Source: Flavobacteriales bacterium (GTDB lineage Bacteria > Bacteroidota > Bacteroidia > Flavobacteriales_E > Vicingaceae). From it: DNA of 64,000 nucleotides. This document shows, in pieces, positions 56,186-63,751 of the stretch (position 1 is its first letter; each line of letters begins with the position of its first letter). Below the pieces are notes generated by a model, which was not told the origin of the DNA, did not search any database, and saw nothing but the letters and a program-made list of their open reading frames with translations. The position numbers and the translations under genes are program-made. The DNA is taken from the NCBI GenBank assembly GCA_029262875.1, contig JAJCYO010000115.1:32050-96049 (forward strand). Reading direction: 5' to 3'.

Positions 56186-56770
56186 TTAATCTGTTTTTAA
56201 AGAATCTGATTCTTCTTTTACGTTTATAGTTCCTTTAATCTTATGAATTTTCCACTTGGTAAAATCTTGATTCGCCTCCATTCCTGTACCCATAATAATT
56301 TCATCTTCTGTGGTAATGGTCACAAATTCTTCCGTATAAATCTTTGAAGAGTCTTCCATCCATATTAAATGTTCTGTATTTAATACCTCTCCCTTATCAT
56401 TAACCACTACAACATCATCTTTGGCTTCCATTATATTTTTAGAAACCCGGTGGATGGCATAATTTGAAGTCAATGTAGAAGCAATGTTCAACAATGAATC
56501 ATAAAACAACACTTTAATCCCTTCAGTCATCTCCATGTATTTGTTCTCTTCACCGTACTCCTCCATTAATGGTGCTGTAATTTTAACTTTTACATCTGAT
56601 TTTTCAGAATAAATAAACTCCACATTTTTACCCTTACTTATAGGGGGTTTCTTTTTATTGGCTAAGGACTCTATTTCGGTAACATCATTCTCGCAAGAAC
56701 AAAGAATCCCGAATGCAAATAGCACCGGGATTACCTTGTAAAATATCTTGTTGACTTGCTTAAAGCCCAT
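56186..56770 (-). CDS. lptC: LptC-like lipopolysaccharide export protein
   Basis: A 194-residue lipoprotein that forms part of the periplasmic bridge carrying LPS from the LptBFG transporter to LptA/LptD. Seen: N-terminal signal with lipobox LCSC, and an LptC-type beta-jellyroll (about 50-175) with regular strands (VKVKITAPLMEEY, EGIKVLFYDSLLN, KIYTEEFVTITTEDEIIMGTG), typical of the Bacteroidota LptC (DUF1239). Its context (coaX, barrel, TPR, CNNM, PpiD-like) is conserved in Bacteroidota. Confidence 0.85.
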   Translation of the reverse strand: MGFKQVNKIFYKVIPVLFAFGILCSCENDVTEIESLANKKKPPISKGKNVEFIYSEKSDVKVKITAPLMEEYGEENKYMEMTEGIKVLFYDSLLNIASTLTSNYAIHRVSKNIMEAKDDVVVVNDKGEVLNTEHLIWMEDSSKIYTEEFVTITTEDEIIMGTGMEANQDFTKWKIHKIKGTINVKEESDSLKTD

Positions 56771-58072
56771 TTATCTTGTTTTGATCGTAGTTGTTTCGTT
56801 TATCCAACATTTAACCGTGTACGAATCACCATTTTTCAAATTATGGAAAAATACATCTTGAGTTGTTGGAAAACGAGAAGAAACACTTGCAATTTTTCTA
56901 TTGGCTGCACTTGCCATTGAAGCATCTACCGCTTTTGCTTTTTTGTATTTTCCAACTGCTGCCCAATAAGCACCATACTTTCCTAATTTCCCATCATCAC
57001 ATGTCTTTGAACTCTGAGCATAGCAATCTCCAATTAGAATGTAAGGTTCACCCCATCCTTTTTTCAACCCAGCAGCTTTTAATGCATAAGTTCTTGCTTG
57101 AGAATAGCTTTTGCTATAAGAATATGCTTTAGCGATACTTAAGATGTATCCAGGTTTTTCATCATCATCCTTAGCCATATCCGCGGCTTTGTTAAAAAAC
57201 TCAATTGCTTTAGGGTAGTTCTTTTTACTCAAGTACAACGTTCCTATTCCTGCTGCTCCACTTCCTGATGGCTCTAATGGAAAGTATGCTTCTGCAACTT
57301 TACCAAATACATCTGCTCCATCATCAGTTTGGTAACATTTGTTTTTCTTTAACAGTCTCATCGTTGTTCTTAACCAATCTACGTTCTCTTTGTTTGCTTC
57401 AAAGTTTTTAGCTGCTAAAGGAACTAAGACTGCACAATCCAAATAAGGTGATGTTACATTTTGAATTTTTTCTTGTGCCTTAACGTATTTGGCTCCTGTT
57501 TTAGGGTTGTCCTTATTTGCAGCACAAATGGCTAATGTTCTTTCAAACATCGCAACTACATCTTCTTTTGTTTTCTTGCCATTTTTTTCCATGTTAATAA
57601 TGGCAAACATAGTAGCAACCAATGTTCCTGACTGTGTTTTATTTCCGGTTAACTCAATCGCTTGATTTAACACTTCAAACGTTTTTTCTTTATCCTGCTT
57701 TGTACTTAACATGGCCTGACCCTTTTGTCCAAGCACCATTCCTTTTTGACCAAACATCTCTATTCGCTGATCGTAAATGGAAAACACTGTATCTAAATAT
57801 GCTTTTTGTTGTGCAGCATCTTTCTCTTTTTTAGCTAAGATTTTGTACATCTTCACCCCATTAATGTATAATGTTTTTTGAGATTTAGGGCATGTTTTGT
57901 AAGCTACCCTCCATAAATCCAAGGCTAATTTTGGTTCACTTTTCATATAATCTTTATAGATTAAACTTTCTATACAAGTTATACTATCTTCTGGTGTAGC
58001 ACCATATTTTCCTTGAGAAAAGGATGTTACACTTATTGTTAAACCTATCAGTATTAATGCTATTTTTTTCAT
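56771..58072 (-). CDS. Secreted tetratricopeptide-repeat protein
   Basis: A 433-residue exported TPR protein. Seen: signal peptide (KKIALILIGLTISVTSFSQG), then TPR-like helical pairs through to residue ~420 (for example IGTLYLSKKNYPKAIEFFNKAAD and ILSIAKAYSYSKSYSQARTYALKAA). The frame opens 36 bp earlier, but the ATG at 58072 begins the signal and avoids overlap with the preceding gene. It lies between an outer-membrane barrel and lptC, so a role in envelope assembly is inferred from context. Confidence 0.82.
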   Translation of the reverse strand: MKKIALILIGLTISVTSFSQGKYGATPEDSITCIESLIYKDYMKSEPKLALDLWRVAYKTCPKSQKTLYINGVKMYKILAKKEKDAAQQKAYLDTVFSIYDQRIEMFGQKGMVLGQKGQAMLSTKQDKEKTFEVLNQAIELTGNKTQSGTLVATMFAIINMEKNGKKTKEDVVAMFERTLAICAANKDNPKTGAKYVKAQEKIQNVTSPYLDCAVLVPLAAKNFEANKENVDWLRTTMRLLKKNKCYQTDDGADVFGKVAEAYFPLEPSGSGAAGIGTLYLSKKNYPKAIEFFNKAADMAKDDDEKPGYILSIAKAYSYSKSYSQARTYALKAAGLKKGWGEPYILIGDCYAQSSKTCDDGKLGKYGAYWAAVGKYKKAKAVDASMASAANRKIASVSSRFPTTQDVFFHNLKNGDSYTVKCWINETTTIKTR

Positions 58073-58073
58073 G

Positions 58074-59375
58074 TTAATCGTATTTTCTTTTTCTAAACCA
58101 TACCGCATTGATGGTTACGCCTACATTAAAATTAAAAAACTTTTCTTTTATTAAACCTGAGTCTGTCGTTCCTCTATTTCCATACTCAAAACCAAAATTA
58201 AGTCTTGGGTAACTACTTTCAGATTTCCTAACTGGTAAACCTATCCCAAAAGTTATGCCATATTCACTCCAATCGACATTATTTACTTCTAAATACGAAT
58301 TTGAGAACCTTGCTCCAACTCTATAAGCTAATCTTTGTAAGTAATTATTTCCATCATATTTAGGAATTATTTGAACTCCTCCAGCCAATGAGAAATTAGA
58401 TTTATAACTGTATAGTGCTTCATTACTCGCAATACTACCCCAATTGGTTGATTTATAATCTACAGCCAATAACCACTTGTTTTGCTTTTCCAAAGAAACT
58501 CCAAATCCAATTTCTGAAGGCAATTCAACTACATCATCTACTTCATCAATAAATAAAGAAGTGTCTTTTATCGTTCCAAATTCAACAGAACCCGTAAACG
58601 TTCTAATTATTTCTGTTCTTTTTGCATCTAAATTTGCAGCCAACCCATATATAGCCCCAACATTTAAGGTGTATTTTTCATCTTCCGCATTGGTAAATGT
58701 TTTTTGATATTGAAGCCCAAAATCTGCTCCAAAATCTGACATCGACATTTCTTCTACATTCCATATGTTAAACCCGTTGGGTACGTCACCATATATTATT
58801 TTCTCATCATGGGCTATAGATCCAAATAAGAAATACGTATTTGCTCCAAAGGAAACAAGAGAAGTTGAGTCTATCTTAACCGCTATCGCATTTCCTAAAT
58901 AAGCCTTGTTAATTGCCCCTTCACCTTCACTGTAAAAACTGATGTCTCCAGCAATTGAATCACTTATTACTTCATCGTATTTGTACCCAACATTAGAATA
59001 AGGTAACACTCCAAAGCTCATTCCCCAAGTATTTTTTATCATAGGAAACGCAAATGAAATATGATCAATGTAAGGATTGTTTTGGTATTGTGTTTCTCCA
59101 CCATCTTCTAACCACAATGCATTATTGGTATAACCCAAATCAAAAGTAGTTACGGTTACTGCAGAATAACTCGCTGGATTAAGAAAACCAATATTTCGTC
59201 CAGACCTCAAGCCTATTCCAACACCTCCCATACCAAAATTATAAGTAAAGGTTTGTGGTCTTATTACGCCAATACCATATCTTGAGTATGGTGAGTTTGT
59301 TGTTGATTGAGAAAAGGCATTTGCACTTGTCATCAATAACAGAAAAAGAAGAATAACTACTTTGTTATTGCTCAT
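58074..59375 (-). CDS. Outer-membrane beta-barrel protein
   Basis: A 433-residue exported protein with a signal peptide (KVVILLFLLLMTSANAFSQ) and a start typical of Bacteroidota outer-membrane proteins of this operon (SPYSRYGIGVIRPQTF). The remaining sequence alternates aromatic and polar residues in strands (IDHISFAFPMIKNTWGMSFG, FGFEYGNRGTTDSG), ending in an aromatic-rich strand (FFNFNVGVTINAVWFRKRKYD). It is distantly like FadL/PorV-type barrels. The 3' end overlaps nothing, but the 5' end overlaps coaX by 11 bp. Confidence 0.82.
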   Translation of the reverse strand: MSNNKVVILLFLLLMTSANAFSQSTTNSPYSRYGIGVIRPQTFTYNFGMGGVGIGLRSGRNIGFLNPASYSAVTVTTFDLGYTNNALWLEDGGETQYQNNPYIDHISFAFPMIKNTWGMSFGVLPYSNVGYKYDEVISDSIAGDISFYSEGEGAINKAYLGNAIAVKIDSTSLVSFGANTYFLFGSIAHDEKIIYGDVPNGFNIWNVEEMSMSDFGADFGLQYQKTFTNAEDEKYTLNVGAIYGLAANLDAKRTEIIRTFTGSVEFGTIKDTSLFIDEVDDVVELPSEIGFGVSLEKQNKWLLAVDYKSTNWGSIASNEALYSYKSNFSLAGGVQIIPKYDGNNYLQRLAYRVGARFSNSYLEVNNVDWSEYGITFGIGLPVRKSESSYPRLNFGFEYGNRGTTDSGLIKEKFFNFNVGVTINAVWFRKRKYD

Positions 59376-60084
59376 TGTAATTTAAAATTTCATTCAATCC
59401 TTTCAGCACTAAAAATTCGTCTGCAAAGATGCGATTTTTTGGCTCTAAATCAAATAGATTTCTATCTCCTCCCGTAACAACTATTTTTAGGGTTTCATAT
59501 TGTGATTGATAGCTGTTAATTGTTCCTTTAATTTCGTTTTCCATACCGTTATAAACACCTGATATGATTGAACTTTCAGTTGTATCTCCAATTAATTTTA
59601 GTGCCTCTTTATTAAAGTTTACCAACGGCAATTTTTGTGTAAAATGATTCAACGCTTTAAACCGCATTTGAAAACCAGGAGCTATTGCACCACCTAAATA
59701 CTCATTTTTTGAGTTTAAAAAATCATATGTGATGCAAGTTCCAATGTCCATTACCAATAAGTCAGATGCATCAAAAAGCGTTTTTGCTCCAATAACAGCA
59801 GCTATTCTATCAATCCCTAATGTTTCGGGAGTTTTATAATTAATGGCCAAAGGTAAAGGGGTGGAATGGGTAAGGGCTAATAAATTATACTTTTTTAACA
59901 AAGTTTCATACGCATGATGCTCGGTAACCGATGAGAAGATACTTTTTTTAATGTTGTGCTTCTCGAAAAGTAGCGCAAGTGTTTTTTTGTTTAACTGATC
60001 CTCTATAAGGGAGTCAATCAACTTATCCCCATCAAAAACAGCAAGTTTTACAAGGGTATTTCCTATATCAATTACTAAGTTCAT
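59365..60084 (-). CDS. coaX: Type III pantothenate kinase
   Basis: A 239-residue ASKHA-fold enzyme that phosphorylates pantothenate as the first step of coenzyme A synthesis. Seen: DIGNT (5-9), GIDRIAAVIGAKT, the second phosphate motif MDIGTCITYDF (about residue 110) and GGAIAPGFQMR. The length suits the family. It opens the long minus-strand envelope operon through an 11-bp overlap with the barrel gene. A MITE-like palindrome begins 8 bp upstream of the start, so its normal promoter has probably been displaced or replaced. Confidence 0.93.
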   Translation of the reverse strand: MNLVIDIGNTLVKLAVFDGDKLIDSLIEDQLNKKTLALLFEKHNIKKSIFSSVTEHHAYETLLKKYNLLALTHSTPLPLAINYKTPETLGIDRIAAVIGAKTLFDASDLLVMDIGTCITYDFLNSKNEYLGGAIAPGFQMRFKALNHFTQKLPLVNFNKEALKLIGDTTESSIISGVYNGMENEIKGTINSYQSQYETLKIVVTGGDRNLFDLEPKNRIFADEFLVLKGLNEILNYNEQ

Positions 60085-60091
60085 CTCAAAA

Positions 60092-60258
60092 AAGACCGTT
60101 TCAAATTAAATATTAAGCTTTATGTCCTAAGCAACTATTCCATCCATCTTCTTCGTTATCAAAAAATCATTAACTCCTCATTTACAGTAGTAAACTGTGG
60201 TTTAATGATTTTTCTAAGCCTCAAATTTGAATAAAATAGTTGCTTTTGAAACGGTCTT
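60092..60258. mobile_element. MITE-like imperfect palindrome
   Basis: A 167-bp element with 14-bp perfect terminal inverted repeats (AAGACCGTTTCAAA at 60092-60105 and its complement at 60245-60258). Inside, AAGCAACTATT (60129-60139) pairs with AATAGTTGCTT (60235-60245) and AAAAATCATTAA (60162-60173) with TTAATGATTTTT (60202-60213), around a TTTAC/GTAAA hairpin, so the single strand can fold nearly end to end. No coding frame is evident. AAA flanks both ends, a possible target duplication. It may be a miniature transposable element; a large structured RNA is the alternative. Confidence 0.6.
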
Positions 60259-60314
60259 AAAGCTCGAAATTACAAAATGTATGATGATTTATTTTTAGAC
60301 ATGAAAAAAATTTC

Positions 60315-60322
60315 TACATTTG
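60315..60322 (+). promoter_or_regulatory. -7 promoter box for tRNA-Phe
   Basis: TACATTTG matches TAnnTTTG and lies 14 bp before the mature tRNA end. It lies outside the MITE-like element. Confidence 0.55.
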
Positions 60323-60336
60323 CCGACCATTTGAAT

Positions 60337-60409
60337 GGTGCCTTAGCTCAGTTGGTAGAGCAATGGACTGAAAATCCATGTGTCCCTGGTTCGATTCCTG
60401 GAGGCACCA
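60337..60409 (+). tRNA. tRNA-Phe (anticodon GAA)
   Basis: A complete cloverleaf. Acceptor GGTGCCT pairs with AGGCACC, with D stem GCTC/GAGC, anticodon stem ATGGA/TCCAT and loop CTGAAAA (GAA at 60370-60372). The T-arm loop is TTCGATT. The T stem CCTGG/CCTGG has one T-T mismatch in the middle. The 3' CCA is not encoded. It is followed by a terminator. Confidence 0.93.
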
Positions 60410-60415
60410 CTCACT

Positions 60416-60449
60416 AAAACCTTGACTACATTGTAGTTGAGGTTTTTTT
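60416..60449 (+). terminator. Terminator after tRNA-Phe
   Basis: An 11-bp stem with two G-T pairs (ACCTTGACTAC with GTAGTTGAGGT), loop ATT, followed by seven T; 7 bp after the tRNA. Confidence 0.8.
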
Positions 60450-60509
60450 GATTTTGGACACGATTTGGCGGAGTGGAATGATTTTGGAAATGGAGTGGAG
60501 TTTTGAGCT

Positions 60510-61112
60510 TTATTCAGCTTTAGTTTCAATCTTCTCAACATGAACTTTCTTACCCTCTTTCCAAGTAATTTTTTTTGTTAAAATACCACTCCAATTGTTG
60601 TAATACTCCCAGAGTCCATGTTTCTTGCCTTTTAAGAAATAGGCTCTCAAAATTAATTTACCTCTATAATAAGAAAGCCAAGTATAAGTAGTTGAGTTTT
60701 TTGACTTTAGATATTTAGTCCCCATCGTCAATATTAAATCATCTGGATTATCATACTCATAGATATATTGGTAGCTTAAATTTCCTTTAGTATCATATTC
60801 TATTACTTTCAACAATAAACCTTGGTCATAAAAATACTCCCCTTTTAAAATTCCATCACTCCTATATTCTTCTTCCTTTATATAGCCCAAAAGTGAAGAA
60901 AATCCATCTTCTAATGTTGTATTTATAGAACTATAGATTCCTTTGAATTTTATCTTCCCATTAGAATGATAAGTGTATTCTACAACAGTATCTTTTATAG
61001 TTGATTTAGCAATAAGTTCTTTTCTGGTAATTTCCTTTGATATATTTTGTGCTGCAATTGATACAGGCACAAAGGCAATTCCCATTAGTAGTATGATTAG
61101 TCTATTTAGCAT
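60510..61112 (-). CDS. YwqK-family (MORN-like repeat) exported protein
   Basis: A 200-residue exported protein. Seen: signal peptide (LNRLIILLMGIAFVPVSIAAQ), then YwqK/MORN-like repeats (YTYHSNGKIKFKGIYSS, EEEYRSDGILKGEYFYDQGLL, GKKHGLWEYYNNW). Annotations often call such proteins antitoxins, but in Bacteroidota they are mostly envelope proteins of unknown function. It resembles the frameshifted YwqK gene at 25456 in repeat type, not in detail. Its start overlaps the PLDc_N-like gene by 11 bp. Confidence 0.75.
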   Translation of the reverse strand: MLNRLIILLMGIAFVPVSIAAQNISKEITRKELIAKSTIKDTVVEYTYHSNGKIKFKGIYSSINTTLEDGFSSLLGYIKEEEYRSDGILKGEYFYDQGLLLKVIEYDTKGNLSYQYIYEYDNPDDLILTMGTKYLKSKNSTTYTWLSYYRGKLILRAYFLKGKKHGLWEYYNNWSGILTKKITWKEGKKVHVEKIETKAE

Positions 61113-61416
61113 TGTTTTGCTTTAGTTCTTTCTCTTTTTTCCAGATGTAAATTAATGAGCCTATAGCACCAAAAAATATTATTATACATGTCCATGACCA
61201 TTTTTTCGACTTATCAATTGTCTTAATCTTCCATACGTCAACGACAAGATAAATTATTGTGAACAGTAACAACAGTCTGGCAATTGTTGCAATCATAAAA
61301 TCCCTTTCAAAACTCCCAACTATTTTAAAATATGTTTCTTGAAAGAAAAAGGATAGCACATAAAGAAAAAATATAGCACAAGGAATCGTAAGAATGTATT
61401 TGGTCATTTTACTCAT
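61102..61416 (-). CDS. PLDc_N-like membrane protein
   Basis: A 104-residue membrane protein. Seen: helices at about 7-30, 45-62 and 72-92, with the last reading WSWTCIIIFFGAIGSLIYIW, which resembles the phospholipase D/cardiolipin synthase N-terminal domain (PLDc_N) and ends in Lys/Glu. PLDc_N proteins lacking the catalytic domain are common in Bacteroidota and have no known function. It overlaps the YwqK gene by 11 bp. Its upstream spacer is one of four repeats in this cluster. Confidence 0.68.
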   Translation of the reverse strand: MSKMTKYILTIPCAIFFLYVLSFFFQETYFKIVGSFERDFMIATIARLLLLFTIIYLVVDVWKIKTIDKSKKWSWTCIIIFFGAIGSLIYIWKKEKELKQNNAK

Positions 61417-61453
61417 CCTCTAAAATTACAAAAAATAAGAAAGTTGAGATTAA

Positions 61454-62545
61454 TTAATCCTTACCTTGTATACAACCGTGACTCTTAATTGGCATCATTA
61501 TAATCTTCTCTATCACCTTATTTTTTTCCTTATTATTTACTCTAAGTCTCGAATTAAGGTAATAATCAACTTCAAAAACAAATGAGTAACTCATGCCTTT
61601 TTTTAGAACAACTTCGAAGTCTCCATTAGGTTCTGTATATCCATTTAAAGTAAAACCATTCAAATCCAAAATCTTATAATAGGTTGCTACTCCAACATGC
61701 CCAGTCGAATCTGTAGTTCTTCCGATAAACTTGAAATCCTCCAAACCTACTGTATCTACAATTAAGTCGTAAGGGGTTTCAGCTTTTTCTTTTTTATCAT
61801 CTATAATAATTCTAATCAATTCCTTCTTTTTAATTTGGTATTTATAAACCCTTTCACCTTTAATTGACCATACTTTTTTTGTTTCTTCATCCAGTACAAG
61901 ACTCAACGTATCTTTTTCAATTTCCCAGTCACCAGTATAGGTGTGCAAAGCACAATGACTGCAATTTTTTTTATGAAAATTCTTGGAGAAAGTTCCATCC
62001 TCATTTAAAATCACAACACTTTCTACTTCCTTACTTTTCTCTTTAAATTCTTTATAAACCTTAACCTCATTTTGAGCTAAAACTCCATAGGACTTTGTAA
62101 TGACAACCGTTATTCTTCTATTGCCCTTAGTATAATAACCACAAGCATGAGTGTCTTTAAAGTTTCTCCAATCTTCATATTCAATCACAGGTTTGCTTTC
62201 TCCGAAGCCAATAAAAACTGCTCTCTTTTCTTTTATTCCCTTAGATACAAAGTAGGCTTTTAAAACTTCTGCTCTTTTATTTGACATCTTCAGATTATAG
62301 GCATCACTTCCTCTAAAGCTTGTATGCACACCTATTTCTACTTGAATATTTTTATGCTCCAATAAAAAATCTGTTATTACATCAAGTTCAACTTGGTTTG
62401 TGTCATATAGATTTGGGCTATTAAACTCAAAATAAATGTCATAAAAAACTGCAAACTGACCTTCTTTCAATGAGCCATCAAAAAACTTAAATGGTTGAGC
62501 ATATGAACCAACAGAAATAAAAAGTAAGATAATCAATAACCTCAT
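61454..62545 (-). CDS. OmpA-like domain protein, domain at N-terminus
   Basis: A 363-residue exported protein. Seen: signal peptide (RLLIILLFISVGSYAQ), then an OmpA peptidoglycan-binding domain at about residues 30-160 (FEFNSPNLYDTNQ, NLKMSNKRAEVLKAYFVSKG, RRITVVITKSYG). The remaining 200 residues are beta-rich and unrecognised, with a CSHCALHTYTG motif at about 195. An OmpA domain is usually C-terminal; the N-terminal position is unusual and the pattern may represent a variant OmpA module. It lies in the accessory cluster after tRNA-Phe and is preceded by the repeated spacer. Confidence 0.78.
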   Translation of the reverse strand: MRLLIILLFISVGSYAQPFKFFDGSLKEGQFAVFYDIYFEFNSPNLYDTNQVELDVITDFLLEHKNIQVEIGVHTSFRGSDAYNLKMSNKRAEVLKAYFVSKGIKEKRAVFIGFGESKPVIEYEDWRNFKDTHACGYYTKGNRRITVVITKSYGVLAQNEVKVYKEFKEKSKEVESVVILNEDGTFSKNFHKKNCSHCALHTYTGDWEIEKDTLSLVLDEETKKVWSIKGERVYKYQIKKKELIRIIIDDKKEKAETPYDLIVDTVGLEDFKFIGRTTDSTGHVGVATYYKILDLNGFTLNGYTEPNGDFEVVLKKGMSYSFVFEVDYYLNSRLRVNNKEKNKVIEKIIMMPIKSHGCIQGKD

Positions 62546-62579
62546 CTTCTAAAAGTACAGAAAATATTAAAAGTTGAGA

Positions 62580-62858
62580 TTAGGGCAGTAAAATGGTAAG
62601 CACACATGCTAAAATGAAAGTTAAAAACCCAACCCCAGAATACATCTTATGTTTACCCTTATAATCCTTAAACACAAGAACACCAAATGCCATGCCGATA
62701 ACCCCTAAAGTAAAAAATGTGACTAACTCTAAAGTGGAGAACATAAACAAATGCATTATACCTCCATTTCTATAAGAGAAGAAAAAACCAACCGCTGAAA
62801 AAGCAAAAAAGCCATTTAAAATGAAAATTAAAATGCCTAATGGTTTGTAACTACTCAT
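62580..62858 (-). CDS. Small membrane protein
   Basis: A 92-residue hydrophobic protein with about three helices (roughly 8-28, 35-55 and 68-88; FILNGFFAFSAVGFFFSY, FFTLGVIGMAFGVLVF, FLTFILACVLTILL). I do not recognise it. The frame can be extended to a TTG at 62876, but the ATG at 62858 (MSSYKPLG) is preferred, since the extension would run into the repeated spacer. It is a single cistron in the accessory cluster. Confidence 0.62.
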   Translation of the reverse strand: MSSYKPLGILIFILNGFFAFSAVGFFFSYRNGGIMHLFMFSTLELVTFFTLGVIGMAFGVLVFKDYKGKHKMYSGVGFLTFILACVLTILLP

Positions 62859-62907
62859 GCCATTAAAAGTACTCAAAAAATTAAAAATTCAGATTAGTTT
62901 TCATTCC

Positions 62908-63189
62908 TTATTTAAATGTGGCTTTCTCAACTCTTTTCTTAGGTCTTTCAACACACTTCTCCATTCTCACAACTGTTTTACCATCTTTCCCATATATATA
63001 TTTAATTGTCTTATACGTCCTTCGTGAGTGAGAATTAGCTGGCCTATGATAATATGTAGTAGTTATGGTTTGTGAAATTAAATTCCCATTTTCATCTTTT
63101 TCTTCATATACTTCTTTATTATTCTCGTGCAGAAATGTGCCACACCCAATAAAAGTAATTCCAATCAATAATATCCATATCAACCTCAT
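62908..63189 (-). CDS. Small basic lipoprotein
   Basis: A 93-residue lipoprotein (signal RLIWILLIGITFIGC, lipobox FIGC). The mature part is short, with a Tyr/Thr-rich stretch (TTTYYHRPANSHSRRTYKTI) and a basic end (RPKKRVEKATFK). I do not recognise it. It is transcribed divergently from the carboxypeptidase-regulatory-like gene, and its upstream region is a copy of the cluster repeat. Confidence 0.62.
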   Translation of the reverse strand: MRLIWILLIGITFIGCGTFLHENNKEVYEEKDENGNLISQTITTTYYHRPANSHSRRTYKTIKYIYGKDGKTVVRMEKCVERPKKRVEKATFK

Positions 63190-63244
63190 CCTCTAAAAGT
63201 AGGAAGAAAATTTAAAAGTTCAGAATTATCGCTAATTTAGAAGA

Positions 63245-63751
63245 GTGAAGAAGATATTTATCATATTGTTAATGTTATCTCCCTTTGTTTCTATCGGACA
63301 GCTTGTAAAAGGAAAAGTAGTAGATAGTAAAAGCGGTGAGCCTTTAAGCTATGCTAATGTAGTTATTGTTAATTCAACGATTGGGGTTCAATGTGATTCA
63401 AATGGCTATTTCCAATTGAATATTACAGAGGGGGATTCACTTAGATTTATCTATGTTGGCTATTTTAAAACATTTCATCTAATTAATTTGCCAAAAGACA
63501 AAAAAGAAGTGAATTTAGGAGAAATAAAGTTGATAGATACGGGGGTTGCTGGACATGTGACAGTTGCAAAGAAAAGATTTCTTTCAAAGAAAACTAAACT
63601 AAAATGTGTTCCTTTTAATGATATTAAGGAAGTAAAGCCAGACGACTTAGTTGTCCATTGCTATGATGGTTCTATATCTTACAAATGGGATTTAACTACG
63701 GAAGGAACATACGTATTAGACTATCAAAAGATTAAACCCTGTGAAAACTAA
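63245..63751 (+). CDS. Carboxypeptidase-regulatory-like domain protein
   Basis: A 168-residue exported protein. Seen: signal peptide (KKIFIILLMLSPFVSIGQ), then a carboxypeptidase-D regulatory-like beta domain (about 20-105; VKGKVVDSKSGEPLSYANVV, CDSNGYFQLNITEGD, LRFIYVGYFKTFH), the module that precedes the plug in SusC-like receptors but is here alone, followed by a short unrecognised C-terminal segment with two Cys. The start codon is GTG with a TAATTTAG box 6 bp upstream. It overlaps the next gene by 11 bp. Confidence 0.75.
   Translation: MKKIFIILLMLSPFVSIGQLVKGKVVDSKSGEPLSYANVVIVNSTIGVQCDSNGYFQLNITEGDSLRFIYVGYFKTFHLINLPKDKKEVNLGEIKLIDTGVAGHVTVAKKRFLSKKTKLKCVPFNDIKEVKPDDLVVHCYDGSISYKWDLTTEGTYVLDYQKIKPCEN

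Larger units (their letters stand above)
61417..63226 (-). repeat. Dispersed ~37-bp spacer repeat, four copies
   Basis: Four copies at 61417-61453, 62546-62582, about 62859-62896 and 63190-63226 lie immediately upstream of four successive minus-strand genes. Minus-strand consensus begins TAATCTCAACTTTTAA and ends with TACTTTTAGAgG just before the ATG (the third copy is the least alike). The TACTTTTA part resembles a -7 box, so these may be shared promoters with very short leaders. Other genes in the window lack this spacer. Confidence 0.65.

Noticed and set aside
60314..60541. 75-codon minus-strand frame over tRNA-Phe
   Set aside because: Reads through the tRNA cloverleaf and terminator; not a gene.
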